A stretch of 64,000 nt of DNA from JAJDZL01 sp965221175 (GTDB taxonomy: Bacteria > Pseudomonadota > Gammaproteobacteria > Arenicellales > JAJDZL01). Below are positions 9,164 through 18,378 of this stretch, piece after piece (the stretch's first letter is position 1; each line of letters starts with the position of its first letter). The stretch lies in assembly GCA_965221175.1 (NCBI GenBank), contig OZ244867.1:1302001-1366000 (forward strand), given 5' to 3'. A program made the translations under genes and the position numbers. The notes beneath the pieces were generated by a model. The model saw nothing but the letters and a program-made list of their open reading frames with translations. It was not told the DNA's origin and did no database searches.

Positions 9164-10024
9164 TTAACGCCTTCCAACCAATCGGTCCAGATCTATCTTG
9201 CGGAAAAGAAAATAGATGATAATCAGTGAAATCATGATTAGCAAAACTGACAGGACTGACCCTTTCGGCCAGTTTTGAGCAAAGGTAAAAGCGGATTCAA
9301 TATCATCGGCAATCATGACAATTACCTGCCCACCGAGTATCTTGGATTCGGCCAACGATCCCAAAGTGAGGATAAACACCAACAAACTGCCTATCAAAAT
9401 TCCCGGCATGGAAAGTGGCAGTTCAACTTCGCGGAAAATTTGTAGTCTTGAGGCACCGAGGTCGGAAGCGGCTTCCTTCAACGACTCCGGCACCATAGAC
9501 ATGCCGATTACCAGAGGAAACAACATGAAGGGAAGATATACGTATACCAATCCCAGCACAATCGAAGGAACGGTATACAGCATGCCTGATATTGACGCTC
9601 CGAACAGGAATTGGATAGAGCCATCGATAATTCCATTCTTCAATAGCAGCAACACCCAGCCGAACAAGCGAATGTTTTCTGAAATCAACAATGGCAGCGC
9701 AACCAAGATGGTAATGAGCATCGCCCACTTTCCAAACAATTTCGCCATACCGTAAGCGATCGGATAAGTGACTATCAATAACAGTATGACCGTTATGACT
9801 GCAAGCGTCAACGACCAGCCGAACGAAATATAGTAGCTCTGTGTGATGACCGAAATGTAGTTGTCAAGCGTTGGCAGTTGGCCAAGCTTGAAAGTCCTTG
9901 GTGGCATGAAGCTGTACAGAACCACCAGTACCAAAGGGCCCGCAAATCCGATCAAGAGAAAAATTCCAACTGGCAGTGCGGTTAGAAATCCAGGCTGACG
10001 GACCCAATTTGAGAGGGTTTTCAT
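9164..10024 (-). CDS. ABC transporter permease, PotB-like
   Basis: A 286-residue permease with about six membrane segments and an EAA loop, KEAASDLGASRLQIFREVELP. It ends three bases before the start of the second permease gene, so the pair is probably made together and forms a heterodimeric channel. Homologues in this position (PotB, and PotH of the Pot systems) pair with a PotC/PotI-type partner exactly as seen here. Confidence 0.9.
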   Translation of the reverse strand: MKTLSNWVRQPGFLTALPVGIFLLIGFAGPLVLVVLYSFMPPRTFKLGQLPTLDNYISVITQSYYISFGWSLTLAVITVILLLIVTYPIAYGMAKLFGKWAMLITILVALPLLISENIRLFGWVLLLLKNGIIDGSIQFLFGASISGMLYTVPSIVLGLVYVYLPFMLFPLVIGMSMVPESLKEAASDLGASRLQIFREVELPLSMPGILIGSLLVFILTLGSLAESKILGGQVIVMIADDIESAFTFAQNWPKGSVLSVLLIMISLIIIYFLFRKIDLDRLVGRR

Positions 10025-10042
10025 CGCTCCAATTTCAAAGAC

Positions 10043-11119
10043 TCACTGATTTACCAGGATCGAATCCTGCGGTCGCCAGCCAATAGTCACAGGTTCCCCA
10101 CGCTTGCCGGAATACGGGTCGTCCTGCAACCGTTCAACCAGCCAGTGATGTTCTCCATCAGCACTGCGTACCTGATACTGAATGCGCGAACCGAGTGCAT
10201 AATCATTGAAAAGAACACCTTGAATCCGATTCGGCAGTGTTTCCGCTGCCGGTCCGATCTTCATGACTTCAGGACGAATGATCAGAAATCCGAATTTAAA
10301 GTCCTCTGCATTGGCTCCTATCTCAAACTCGCCGTCAATCGAGGATTCCTTGACATGAGTACCGCCCACACGTTCGACTTCAAGAGTATTCACTTCTCCC
10401 ATGAACTGGGCTACAAACTTGTTTTTCGGACGATTGTAGATGTCATACGGGCTTCCGATCTGAATCAGCTCGCCTTCATTCAGAATTCCGATTCGATCAC
10501 TCATCACCATTGCTTCCTCAAGTGAATGGGTAATGTAGACGAACGTCTTTCCAGTCTCCCGATGAATATCCTTGAGTTCCTTCTCAAGTGTCTTTCGAAG
10601 CCTGAAATCCAGTGCAGAAAGCGGCTCGTCAAAAAACAGGATTTCAGGGCCAAACGCCAACGCGCGAGCAAGGGCGATTCTCTGACGCTCGCCGCCTGAA
10701 CACTGATTGATGTTTTTACCGTAAAAATCTGCTGGTAGTCGCAGAAGTTCTAGCAACTCCAGTGCCCGCTTGCGTCTGGTGGCGGAATCCACCCCCGCAA
10801 TCTTCATAGCAAACTCTACATTCTGCCCAACCGACTTGTGCGGAAACAGTGCCAGGTTCTGAAACACCATACACGTTGGACGTTTGTTTGCGGGAACATC
10901 GTTGATGATGTTGCCTTTGAGGGAGATTTCGCCACTGGTGGGGAATTCCATCCCCACCAGTATGCGAATGAGGGTTGTCTTGCCACTGCCGGAAGGCCCA
11001 ACCAGTGTGAAAAACTCGCCTTCTGAAATATTGAGGTCTACATTGTTGAGGGCTGTGAAGTCACCAAAACTTTTTGTAATTCCTCGTAGTGCCAGAATAC
11101 CGAGTCGTCCTTCATTCAT
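10043..11119 (-). CDS. ABC transporter ATP-binding protein, PotA-like
   Basis: A 358-residue ATPase energising the importer. Walker A is GPSGSGKTT (about residues 39-47), the signature is CSGGERQRIALARAL (Cys replacing the usual Leu), and Walker B is ILFFDEPLSALD, followed by the switch histidine in ITHSLEEAM. About 120 C-terminal residues form the TOBE-type regulatory domain typical of the PotA/UgpC group. It starts about 50 bases after the binding-protein gene and ends 18 bases before the PotB-like gene. Confidence 0.92.
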   Translation of the reverse strand: MNEGRLGILALRGITKSFGDFTALNNVDLNISEGEFFTLVGPSGSGKTTLIRILVGMEFPTSGEISLKGNIINDVPANKRPTCMVFQNLALFPHKSVGQNVEFAMKIAGVDSATRRKRALELLELLRLPADFYGKNINQCSGGERQRIALARALAFGPEILFFDEPLSALDFRLRKTLEKELKDIHRETGKTFVYITHSLEEAMVMSDRIGILNEGELIQIGSPYDIYNRPKNKFVAQFMGEVNTLEVERVGGTHVKESSIDGEFEIGANAEDFKFGFLIIRPEVMKIGPAAETLPNRIQGVLFNDYALGSRIQYQVRSADGEHHWLVERLQDDPYSGKRGEPVTIGWRPQDSILVNQ

Positions 11120-11170
11120 GCAGAATGAACTCCAGAAGAAATTCCGATAATGACATGCGAATCAAATCGA

Positions 11171-12322
11171 TTAGCCTTCACGTTCTCGTTTGGCAGCGGA
11201 GTAATGATCATACATTTCCGCATAGTCCGGATTAATGTCGTAATCCTGTGAACGCGCCATTTCCTCTTCCAGAGAATCCCATTGAATCGCATCCAGCTCG
11301 TCGGCATCGAATGCTCCCAGAACAGCAGAATCACCCATTTGTGTGACCGGATTATAGGTGCCTTCAGCGAATGCAACGTTTTTACTCACATCGGGACGCT
11401 GGATATAGGCAAGAAATTCTTCAGCCAATGGGGATACTTCAGGATGGTTGACGACAGAGGTCAACTCAATCCACACAATTCCGCCCTTGCCGTCCATCGG
11501 GCCTGAATTCGGCGTGATTCCTCGTACATTGCTGTGTCCTTCGAATCGCGCCGGTGAAGCGGTATAAGTCCCACCGGTAAAATAGGCGTCTATCTCTCCA
11601 TTAATCAAAGCCAGATTCATCGCAACCAGATCGTCGGTTAAAATCTTTGCGCCATTGAATATCTGTCGAGCCATATCGCTAAAACGTGATATTTCATCCG
11701 CAGTATGCGACCTGAATGGATGAACATCCGCGGCAACACACATGTGGTAGATATTCCAGTTGTCGTAAGTCAGAACTCCGTATCGATCCTTCATCGCTGG
11801 ATCAAGGAACAACTTGTACCCCTGATCTTCGGCCATCGCCCGGGAAATCTTGTCCGTGTTCACGACAAAATTGAATGGACCGAATCGTTGAGTAACTCCG
11901 AGCAAGTGCTCACCAGTCTTGTCCATCGCCCACGGATATGGGGGATGAAATGCCGGCATCATTTTTGCGAAAAATGGTTCAAACCGTTCTCTAGGGAGCT
12001 CTCGAATCAATCCTTCCGGCCACATCATCTCACGTGCCCATGGGTTATTCACGTTGATCAAATCCCAAATCTTGGTTTCTCCTGCTCTGAGCCGATTTAC
12101 GGCATCTGGGTCTGAAGTCAGACCCTCAGCTCGGACAGTAGCGTCGAATTCCCGACGAAACGGGTCTAATACATCATCCGAGTTGTATCCTTCCCAACAG
12201 TAAATGTTGAGTTCTTTCTCCCGTGCTGCACGCGCCAGAGTGGGAAACGTTCCCACCGAATACGCGGCGGCAAAAGCACCACTAGTCTTCAGAAAGTTAC
12301 GTCGTGACTTTTGAATTGCCAT
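11171..12322 (-). CDS. Periplasmic substrate-binding protein, PotD-like, with Tat signal
   Basis: A 383-residue extracellular solute-binding protein, first gene of the transporter operon. The N-terminus KSRRNFLKTSGAFAAAYSVG carries a twin-arginine motif (RRNFLK), so export is probably via Tat in folded form. The mature protein begins with a type-1 binding-protein strand (ELNIYCWEGY), as in PotD and related polyamine-binding proteins, and ends with conserved NPVTQ. A ribosome site GGAGGA lies 8 bases before the ATG. The ligand is probably a small cationic amine by family, not shown by sequence. Confidence 0.88.
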   Translation of the reverse strand: MAIQKSRRNFLKTSGAFAAAYSVGTFPTLARAAREKELNIYCWEGYNSDDVLDPFRREFDATVRAEGLTSDPDAVNRLRAGETKIWDLINVNNPWAREMMWPEGLIRELPRERFEPFFAKMMPAFHPPYPWAMDKTGEHLLGVTQRFGPFNFVVNTDKISRAMAEDQGYKLFLDPAMKDRYGVLTYDNWNIYHMCVAADVHPFRSHTADEISRFSDMARQIFNGAKILTDDLVAMNLALINGEIDAYFTGGTYTASPARFEGHSNVRGITPNSGPMDGKGGIVWIELTSVVNHPEVSPLAEEFLAYIQRPDVSKNVAFAEGTYNPVTQMGDSAVLGAFDADELDAIQWDSLEEEMARSQDYDINPDYAEMYDHYSAAKREREG

Positions 12323-12600
12323 AATTAAATTCCTCCAAATTCTGTAATTAGAATATTAAGTATGTAATGAGTAATTTTACACGCCGTTCCACTCTATACA
12401 ATACTATAAGTTGATATATTCAAAATATACAATATTAAAAATCACGGTGTGATCTCGATCATTGTGTGGTCAATCATTCTGAGCATTTGTTGTGAATTTC
12501 TTTGCAGACATCGGCATGAATGCTTGGAAAGGTGTGTTGCAATCTATACTAGTTGACTGTATAGTTAGTTATATATACAGTAACTATATAAAATCGAATT
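12323..12600. promoter_or_regulatory. Divergent promoter region, Pot-like operon / toxin-antitoxin operon
   Basis: A very AT-rich 278-base gap between divergent operons. The right end holds the toxin-antitoxin promoter listed separately. No clear promoter for the transporter operon was singled out among the many AT-rich hexamers. Confidence 0.4.
12553..12581 (+). promoter_or_regulatory. Toxin-antitoxin promoter overlapped by a palindromic operator
   Basis: TTGACT (12553-12558) and TACAGT (12576-12581) are spaced by 17 bases and form a plausible sigma-70 promoter. A perfect 8-base inverted repeat, ACTGTATA at 12556-12563 and TATACAGT at 12574-12581, covers the promoter from the -35 to the -10. 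A second nested inverted pair (TATAGTTA with TAACTATA) extends to about 12588. Repressor binding here would block transcription, the usual autoregulation of toxin-antitoxin operons. Transcription would begin only about 12 bases before the ATG and no ribosome site is visible, so the mRNA may be nearly leaderless. Confidence 0.55.
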
Positions 12601-13020
12601 ATGTCAAAATACACTCCTTTGGAAATTCATTTGCGTAAATTGCGGGAGACTTCCGTACCCATGACATTTGATGAGATTGAAAAAATCATCAGAGCAAAAC
12701 TGCCACCGTCAGCCGACAGTTATCGAGCATGGTGGTCGAACAACCCCTCCAATGGCGTAATCACTCAAGCTTGGCTCAATGCGGGTTACAAATCAGCAGA
12801 TGTGGATATGAAGGGACGCAAACTGGTCTTTCGAAAGTCGGAATCGGATGATTCTCATTCCCAGACCGAGGATCAACGAGATAGTTCGGGCGCCGACAAT
12901 ATAGCCAGCGACATAACACTCACTCAAAATATCTTGCGTACGCTCATGGGCACCGTAACGTTGATGCCGGGCACCGATCTCACCTCTCCAACAGGTGAGA
13001 AATGGAATGCCTCAGAGTAG
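12601..13020 (+). CDS. Antitoxin candidate: DUF7662-like domain with toxin-binding tail
   Basis: A 139-residue protein directly upstream of a PIN toxin. Residues about 3-75 (TFDEIEKIIRAKLPPSA, RAWWSNN, TQAWLNAGYK) match the small domain I know as DUF7662, which often occurs alone. After an acidic, charged linker the last 30 residues read LMGTVTLMPGTDLTSPTGEKW, closely resembling the neutralising C-terminus of Phd/YefM-type antitoxins that pair with PIN toxins of this class. The gene stops 6 bases before the toxin ATG. I infer that the DUF7662 part takes the DNA-binding or dimerisation place of the usual Phd domain and represses the palindrome upstream. This arrangement is not one I know as standard. 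Confidence 0.65.
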   Translation: MSKYTPLEIHLRKLRETSVPMTFDEIEKIIRAKLPPSADSYRAWWSNNPSNGVITQAWLNAGYKSADVDMKGRKLVFRKSESDDSHSQTEDQRDSSGADNIASDITLTQNILRTLMGTVTLMPGTDLTSPTGEKWNASE

Positions 13021-13026
13021 TTAGCG

Positions 13027-13440
13027 ATGTCCGGTTGTCTCCTTGATACCTGTGCTGTAATTTGGAAGGCAAACAACGATTTACTGAGAGAACCCGGCGC
13101 AAGTGAGCTGAGAGATTTGCACAGTCGAAATTCACCGATTTACGTCTCGCCAATAACCGCTTGGGAAATCGCAACGCTTGCCTCCAACGGGAAAATGACG
13201 CTCGCACTCAGGCCTGATATCTGGTTTCAGATATTTTGTAATCTACCAAGGATCGCCTTGGCACAGATGCCACCTGAGGTGCTGGTTGCATCAACCTATC
13301 TGCCTGGCAACCCTCCGAAGGATCCCGCCGATCGTATTCTTGTTGCAACTGCCAGAGAATATGGATACAAGCTCATTTCGCGCGACCTGCTGCTACTGGA
13401 ATACGGAAAGTCTGGGCATGTTCAAGTCTTGGAATGTTGA
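13027..13440 (+). CDS. vapC: PIN-domain toxin (VapC-like)
   Basis: A 137-residue PIN-domain ribonuclease of the COG3744-like group. The acidic metal-binding residues are visible in order: Asp in LLDTCAVIW (about residue 7), Glu in ITAWEIATLA, Asp in DPADRILVATARE, and Asp in LISRDLLLL. Such toxins cut specific RNAs, often tRNA or rRNA, and stop growth unless bound by their antitoxin. It lies 6 bases downstream of the DUF7662-type gene in the same direction. The full set of catalytic residues suggests it is active. Confidence 0.87.
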   Translation: MSGCLLDTCAVIWKANNDLLREPGASELRDLHSRNSPIYVSPITAWEIATLASNGKMTLALRPDIWFQIFCNLPRIALAQMPPEVLVASTYLPGNPPKDPADRILVATAREYGYKLISRDLLLLEYGKSGHVQVLEC

Positions 13441-13798
13441 TTTGAAATCGGCCCGCTGGGATTGGAGTCCACCGCCAAAACAGTCTAAATTAATCGACCA
13501 CAGTTCGGCGATTCCACTGAAATAATCACAGTACCACTTTTAGATACTCGTCCTCGCAGACCATTGCAGACTGATTGAATGCATTGTTTGCAATTTGCCG
13601 AGTCTCGGCCATTCGACTGCCATTCAGCACTTGCTTGGTTTTTATTGTACCGACTTCGATATTCAATTGAAAATGTTTAAACACAAATTGGAGTGATGCT
13701 TTGAATCAGATTAGGGGTTGGTCTTGTGACGTAATTTTTACAAAAAGCCAAAACACGATCGTAGCAGGTGCCCAATTGAAAAATTTAGTGACTACCTG
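13441..13798. other. Intergenic region between the vapC-like gene and the EamA permease
   Basis: About 358 bases with no convincing ORF, RNA or hairpin terminator. It presumably holds the promoter of the permease gene, but nothing stands out. Confidence 0.4.
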
Positions 13799-14731
13799 AT
13801 GGCAGTAGACAGACCATCAAATGTCTTTCACGGATGCCTGATGATTGTCGGGGCAATGTCGGTAATCGGGCTGATCGATAACTTTATACGCATCATTGCC
13901 GAAGAAAGCGGACTGTGGCAATTTTATCTTTTCCGCGCAGCCGTATCTTGCACGATTGTTTCAGTTTACCTTGTTTACAAGAGACAGAGATTCCTTCCGC
14001 AACGAATTTGGGCGGTTGCGCTCCGGTCTGTCCTTACGGCTGGGGCGATTTTGATTTACTTCGGATCCCTCACTATGATGCCAATCGCAGAGGCGGGGGC
14101 CACCCTGTTCAGCTCACCGATATTCCTACTGCTGTTTTCGGCGTTGATGTTTCGCACTAAAATTGGCCCTTGGCGTATCACAGCCGTAGCAGTAGGGTTT
14201 GCCGGAGTGCTTCTTGTTCTTAAGCCGGACCCGGCAAATTTAGATGTTTTCTCTCTTCTGCCTTTACTGGCTGGGATGCTATACGCACTCGGACAACTGG
14301 CAACCCGCCATCTCTGCGCCGATGAATCTACAGTAGTGGTTTTGCTATGGTTCTTTATCGCAACTGCAATCTTCGGTCTTATCGGAACTATTGCGCTTTC
14401 TGTCTTCAGGGTACCTGACGACTTGATCCTTACTGCGCCCTTCTTCTTTACCGAATGGGTGGCACCGACGGGCAGATTTGTGTTCTGGACGGTCGTGCAA
14501 GGACTCGGCTCGCTCATTGCGGTTTCGGGGCTGATTCGCGGCTACCAGATTGCCGAGCCGACTTACATTACGGTCTTTGAATACAGTTTCTTGGTGTTCG
14601 CTGGATTCTGGGGATGGGTGCTGTGGAAAGAAATGCCCGATGCAATTGGCTTTATCGGTATCGCAGCCATTATTGGAGCTGGAATCGTGATTACGGTGCG
14701 CACACATAAACGACCTGACGACAATCGATAA
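13799..14731 (+). CDS. EamA/DMT-family permease
   Basis: A 310-residue membrane protein with about ten hydrophobic segments in two similar halves, the plan of drug/metabolite transporters of the EamA (RhaT-like) family. The first half includes FYLFRAAVSCTIVSVYL and LTMMPIAEAGATLFSSP, a typical EamA stretch. The second half ends with TYITVFEYSFLVFAGFWGW. These proteins usually export small metabolites or amino acids. It stands alone between the toxin-antitoxin pair and the hut genes, and the substrate cannot be inferred. Confidence 0.88.
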   Translation: MAVDRPSNVFHGCLMIVGAMSVIGLIDNFIRIIAEESGLWQFYLFRAAVSCTIVSVYLVYKRQRFLPQRIWAVALRSVLTAGAILIYFGSLTMMPIAEAGATLFSSPIFLLLFSALMFRTKIGPWRITAVAVGFAGVLLVLKPDPANLDVFSLLPLLAGMLYALGQLATRHLCADESTVVVLLWFFIATAIFGLIGTIALSVFRVPDDLILTAPFFFTEWVAPTGRFVFWTVVQGLGSLIAVSGLIRGYQIAEPTYITVFEYSFLVFAGFWGWVLWKEMPDAIGFIGIAAIIGAGIVITVRTHKRPDDNR

Positions 14732-14827
14732 ATTTAGTGAACTGCACTTAACAAACACCTGAACTGCATATATCGGGATTTTGAATGAAATCATTTGCAA
14801 TAATCCGTAACTCTGGGAATATCTATA

Positions 14828-15532
14828 TTATGAAAGTTCAGTTCTCATCCGAAACCCAGGCCTATGAATCATTCGAACAGATGTGACGCATTGTTGATCC
14901 TGCCATGTTGTTCTATCTATTACAAACGCAGCACTTCCCTCCTGCGTGTCAAATAGCACTGATTCCTTTGAGTTAATATTTGTAGCTGAAAACGAAATAT
15001 CTCCACTTGTAAATGGTATGTTGCGTACCAGCCACTCGTTGGCACTGATTTTGTTCAAATCGGCTTTCAGCAAACTTGGTGAAACTGCTAGGTTTACCCA
15101 ACGTTCTTCGTAGATAAATGGTCTTTCATCTGCAAGATGCAGACCTCGAATGTAAAGCAGCTTTGCATCACCGTTAAGATTCATTCGTGTTCGTATCAGT
15201 TCGGTTGGGATGGCCCGTCTTCGTTCGATTAGCGCATGGCGATAAACTTCCCCCCGACGTTCGACATCCAAGCGAATGATATTGATCTCGAGTTTTGCAT
15301 AACGGGTAGGTTCAACAGCTACTCTTGTACCCGCCTTTCGGCGTCGATCAAGGAGTCCTACTTCGGCCAATCCGCGTAATGCTCGATTGATGGTGGCGCG
15401 CGCGCATTTGAATTCGACGGCGAGCTGTTCTTCAGTAGGTATAAGTTCTCCCGGTTGCCAGACGCCATCAACTATCCGGCGTCTAACGTTTTTCTGAATG
15501 CTTTGCCAGGAATGACTGGTCGCCATTGTCAA
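14828..15532 (-). CDS. hutC: GntR/HutC-family repressor of histidine utilisation
   Basis: A 234-residue regulator with an N-terminal winged helix (about residues 8-72: IVDGVWQPGELIPTEEQLA, then FKCARATINRALRGLAE) and a C-terminal UTRA ligand domain. In the HutC group urocanate is the usual inducer. The start overlaps the hutF stop by four bases (ATGA), so hutF and hutC are cotranscribed and coupled. A matching palindrome lies in the hutF/hutI divergent gap. Family, operon position and UTRA domain all agree. Confidence 0.9.
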   Translation of the reverse strand: MTMATSHSWQSIQKNVRRRIVDGVWQPGELIPTEEQLAVEFKCARATINRALRGLAEVGLLDRRRKAGTRVAVEPTRYAKLEINIIRLDVERRGEVYRHALIERRRAIPTELIRTRMNLNGDAKLLYIRGLHLADERPFIYEERWVNLAVSPSLLKADLNKISANEWLVRNIPFTSGDISFSATNINSKESVLFDTQEGSAAFVIDRTTWQDQQCVTSVRMIHRPGFRMRTELS

Positions 15533-16893
15533 AGACTCACATCAATACGATTTTTTGTCTCGAGATAGCGTTGGGCAATCTCTGGACGACGAACGTGTCG
15601 ACCTTCCGTGACGAGCTGGCGCCCCGCGCTCCATACTTCTGACACCATGCGATTATCACCGGCGAAAATGAAACAATCCAATAGATCATCGTGAACTCTG
15701 TCTGCGAGGTCAAAAGAATCTGCATCAAGGACGAGAAAGTCTGCATAGTTGTTTGGTTTCAATGACCCGGACTCTCGCATCAATGCCTGCGCGCCCCCTT
15801 TGGTAATTCCATCAAACAGCGTGCGTCCCGAAGACATGCCAGGCTTTGCAAGTACTGCTCGCGTTTGATCTCTCAAACGCTGGGAATACTCCAGCATCCT
15901 CAGTTCTTCACAGAGCGATACTCTGATATTTGAGTCCGTTCCAATACCGTATTTCCCACCCTCCCTGGCATACAACACTCCATTGAAAATCCCATCACCG
16001 AGGTTAGCTTCAGTAATAGGACATAGACCTGTAACTGTACCGCATTTTGAAAGTCTTATTGTTTCGTGATTTGTCATGTGAGTAGCATGAATCAAACACC
16101 ATCGGCCATCCAGGTCCGCATTCTCCAGCAACCATTCGACAGGTCGAACCCCATAATAAGACTCAAACTCCTGTACTTCTTTGATTTGTTCTGCAACGTG
16201 AATATGAAATGCAGATTGTGGTGCTATCGATGTCGCAAACTTCATTCCTTCAGGATCTACAGCTCGCAGAGAGTGAACCGCTGCACCAATTCTTGAATCG
16301 GATGGCAACATGGCTATCGCACGGGATGCCTGCTCAAACAGCCTCAAATAATCATCTTGACTATTCCCAAATCTAAGTTGTTCCTCCTTGAGTGCCTGCT
16401 TCCCGCAACCGCTATATTGATAGAAAACAGGTAGAAGAGTAAGACCGATCCCTGTTTCTTTAGCAGCTGCGATAATCCGTTCCGAAAGTTCGGCAATATT
16501 CTGATAGGGAATACCACCCGGTTGATGGTGTACGTAGTGAAATTCAGCAACTGAAGCAAATCCGCTCTCCAGCATTTCCATTTGCGCATAAGCAGTAATT
16601 GACTGTATATCTTCTGGTCGAAGCTGATCAAGAAATTTGTAAATCAGTGCCCGCCAAGTCCAAAAGTTGTCGTTTGTATCAAGGTTGCGATGCTCTGTAA
16701 GGCCTGCTACAGCACGTTGAAATCCGTGGCTATGCACATTGGCCGGAGCGGGAAGAATTATTTTTGCGAGATGCCCTTGCGGTGCTGCATCAGCCTCCAT
16801 TGATTCAATCTGACCCGATTCGTTGATTTCAATTCGAACGCTCCGTTGCCACCCCTGTTCTGTCAAAGCTTGCTCAGCCCATAAAGTAGTCAT
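15529..16893 (-). CDS. hutF: Formimidoylglutamate deiminase
   Basis: A 454-residue zinc amidohydrolase that turns N-formimidoyl-L-glutamate into N-formyl-L-glutamate and ammonia, the first step of the two-step HutF/HutG branch of histidine degradation. Metal-binding motifs are visible: NVHSHGFQRAVAG (HxH), FHIHVAEQ, LIHATHM and the Asp of GIGTDSN. Length and motif order agree with HutF. It is divergent from hutI and heads a coupled hutF-hutC pair. Its product normally needs HutG, which in this cluster survives only as a remnant. Confidence 0.92.
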   Translation of the reverse strand: MTTLWAEQALTEQGWQRSVRIEINESGQIESMEADAAPQGHLAKIILPAPANVHSHGFQRAVAGLTEHRNLDTNDNFWTWRALIYKFLDQLRPEDIQSITAYAQMEMLESGFASVAEFHYVHHQPGGIPYQNIAELSERIIAAAKETGIGLTLLPVFYQYSGCGKQALKEEQLRFGNSQDDYLRLFEQASRAIAMLPSDSRIGAAVHSLRAVDPEGMKFATSIAPQSAFHIHVAEQIKEVQEFESYYGVRPVEWLLENADLDGRWCLIHATHMTNHETIRLSKCGTVTGLCPITEANLGDGIFNGVLYAREGGKYGIGTDSNIRVSLCEELRMLEYSQRLRDQTRAVLAKPGMSSGRTLFDGITKGGAQALMRESGSLKPNNYADFLVLDADSFDLADRVHDDLLDCFIFAGDNRMVSEVWSAGRQLVTEGRHVRRPEIAQRYLETKNRIDVSL

Positions 16894-17056
16894 TGTTTAT
16901 CGTACCAATCAAAAAGACAAATTGAATTGTTAAGAAACCGTTTGGGTTCCAATATCAGATTATGCTCAGTTCTGGAGATAGACTGCATTAGTGGCAAATT
17001 TGCGAACCGATAAAAATTTCGTTAGAAATTGATCTTAAATCAACTTTATTGATTAT

Positions 17057-17068
17057 ATGTATAGACAT
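17057..17068 (+). promoter_or_regulatory. Candidate HutC operator
   Basis: ATGTATAGACAT is a near-palindrome with the TGT(N4)ACA core typical of HutC/GntR sites. It lies in the 212-base AT-rich gap between divergent hutF and hutI, 38 bases before the hutI ATG, where a repressor could control both transcripts. Confidence 0.5.
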
Positions 17069-17105
17069 ATTGACATTATAAATAATATTGTTATCTAATA
17101 CATGT

Positions 17106-18311
17106 ATGCAGCGGGAGATTCTGGAAAACTTGAACCTTGCAACCATGTCCAAAAGTGCGCAGGCCTACGGGCTGATCAATGATGGTGCAATTGCTTTGAA
17201 CGGAACCAAAATTGATTGGTGCGGTGCGAGGAAAAACTTGCCAAAAGTATACAGGGATTGGCCGCATTGTAATTTAAATGGCCGCTTGGTAACACCAGCA
17301 CTAATTGATTGCCATACTCATATTGTCTACGGCGGCAACCGGGCCAAGGAATTTGAAATGCGACTTGAAGGCGCAACCTATGAGGAAATCCTTAGCTTGG
17401 GTGGCGGGATTCATTCCACAGTCAGTAATACTCGCAATCTTACCGAAGATGAACTCGTCGCTTGCGCGATTCCACGAATAGACGCATTGATCGCTGAAGG
17501 TGTCTCTACCATAGAAATCAAATCTGGGTATGGCTTGGACAGCAAAACCGAACTCACTATGCTACGTGCCGCTCGAGAAATCGCGAAGCAACGACCGGTA
17601 AGAATTCGGACGAGTTATCTCGGTGCCCACGTGGTTCCTCAGAAGTTTAGTAACAAGACTCATCAATATATTGAGCGCGTCTGCATCCCTACGCTGGAGC
17701 AGGCACACACTGAAGGTCTAGTCGATGCTGTTGATGGATTTTGTGAAAGAATTTCGTTTTCTACGTTTCATATTGAACTATTGTTTGACCATGCCCAAAG
17801 ATTGGGATTACCAGTAAAACTTCACGCAGAACAGCTCTCAAATTGTGGCGGCACCCAACTTGCAACTCAATACAAGGCGCTTTCCGCTGATCATTTGGAG
17901 TACGCAAATGAAGCGGATGTGCAAGCCCTCTCAAAAAGCGGAACTGTCGCTGTCCTGTTGCCTGGGGCATTCTACTTTCTTAAAGAAACACAACTCCCGC
18001 CAGTAGATCTGCTTCGCAAACATCATGTGCCTATTGCCATCGCAACTGACTGTAATCCAGGGTCTTCTCCACTTGTTTCGGTCTTGATGGCGATGAATCT
18101 TGCCTGCACACTGTTTCAGCTGACGTCAGAAGAGGCACTAGCTGGCACTACTCGTGAAGCTGCCAAGGCACTTGGCTTATCTGACACGGGAAGAATTGAG
18201 CCTGGTCTTCGGGCAGACTTGGCAGTGTGGAATGTCTCTTCCCCTTCGGAATTGCCATACTACATCGGGTTCAACCCATTGCAAGAGAGAATATTTGGAG
18301 GCGTTCATTGA
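17106..18311 (+). CDS. hutI: Imidazolonepropionase
   Basis: A 401-residue amidohydrolase that opens 4-imidazolone-5-propionate to N-formimidoylglutamate, the third step of histidine breakdown. Motifs: DCHTHIVYGGNRAKEF (metal HxH), IEIKSGYGLD, KLHAEQLS, SADHLEY and IATDCNPGSSP. I used ATG 17106 because LNLATM a few residues later aligns with the usual HutI start. The longer TTG start at 17088 adds six residues. No ribosome site is obvious. The hutG remnant and hutU follow on the same strand. Confidence 0.92.
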   Translation: MQREILENLNLATMSKSAQAYGLINDGAIALNGTKIDWCGARKNLPKVYRDWPHCNLNGRLVTPALIDCHTHIVYGGNRAKEFEMRLEGATYEEILSLGGGIHSTVSNTRNLTEDELVACAIPRIDALIAEGVSTIEIKSGYGLDSKTELTMLRAAREIAKQRPVRIRTSYLGAHVVPQKFSNKTHQYIERVCIPTLEQAHTEGLVDAVDGFCERISFSTFHIELLFDHAQRLGLPVKLHAEQLSNCGGTQLATQYKALSADHLEYANEADVQALSKSGTVAVLLPGAFYFLKETQLPPVDLLRKHHVPIAIATDCNPGSSPLVSVLMAMNLACTLFQLTSEEALAGTTREAAKALGLSDTGRIEPGLRADLAVWNVSSPSELPYYIGFNPLQERIFGGVH

Positions 18312-18378
18312 ATTCAAGCCTGAAAACAAGCCAAATTCAAATACATATAAACAGCTCTGCGAATTCTACTGGGTCACC

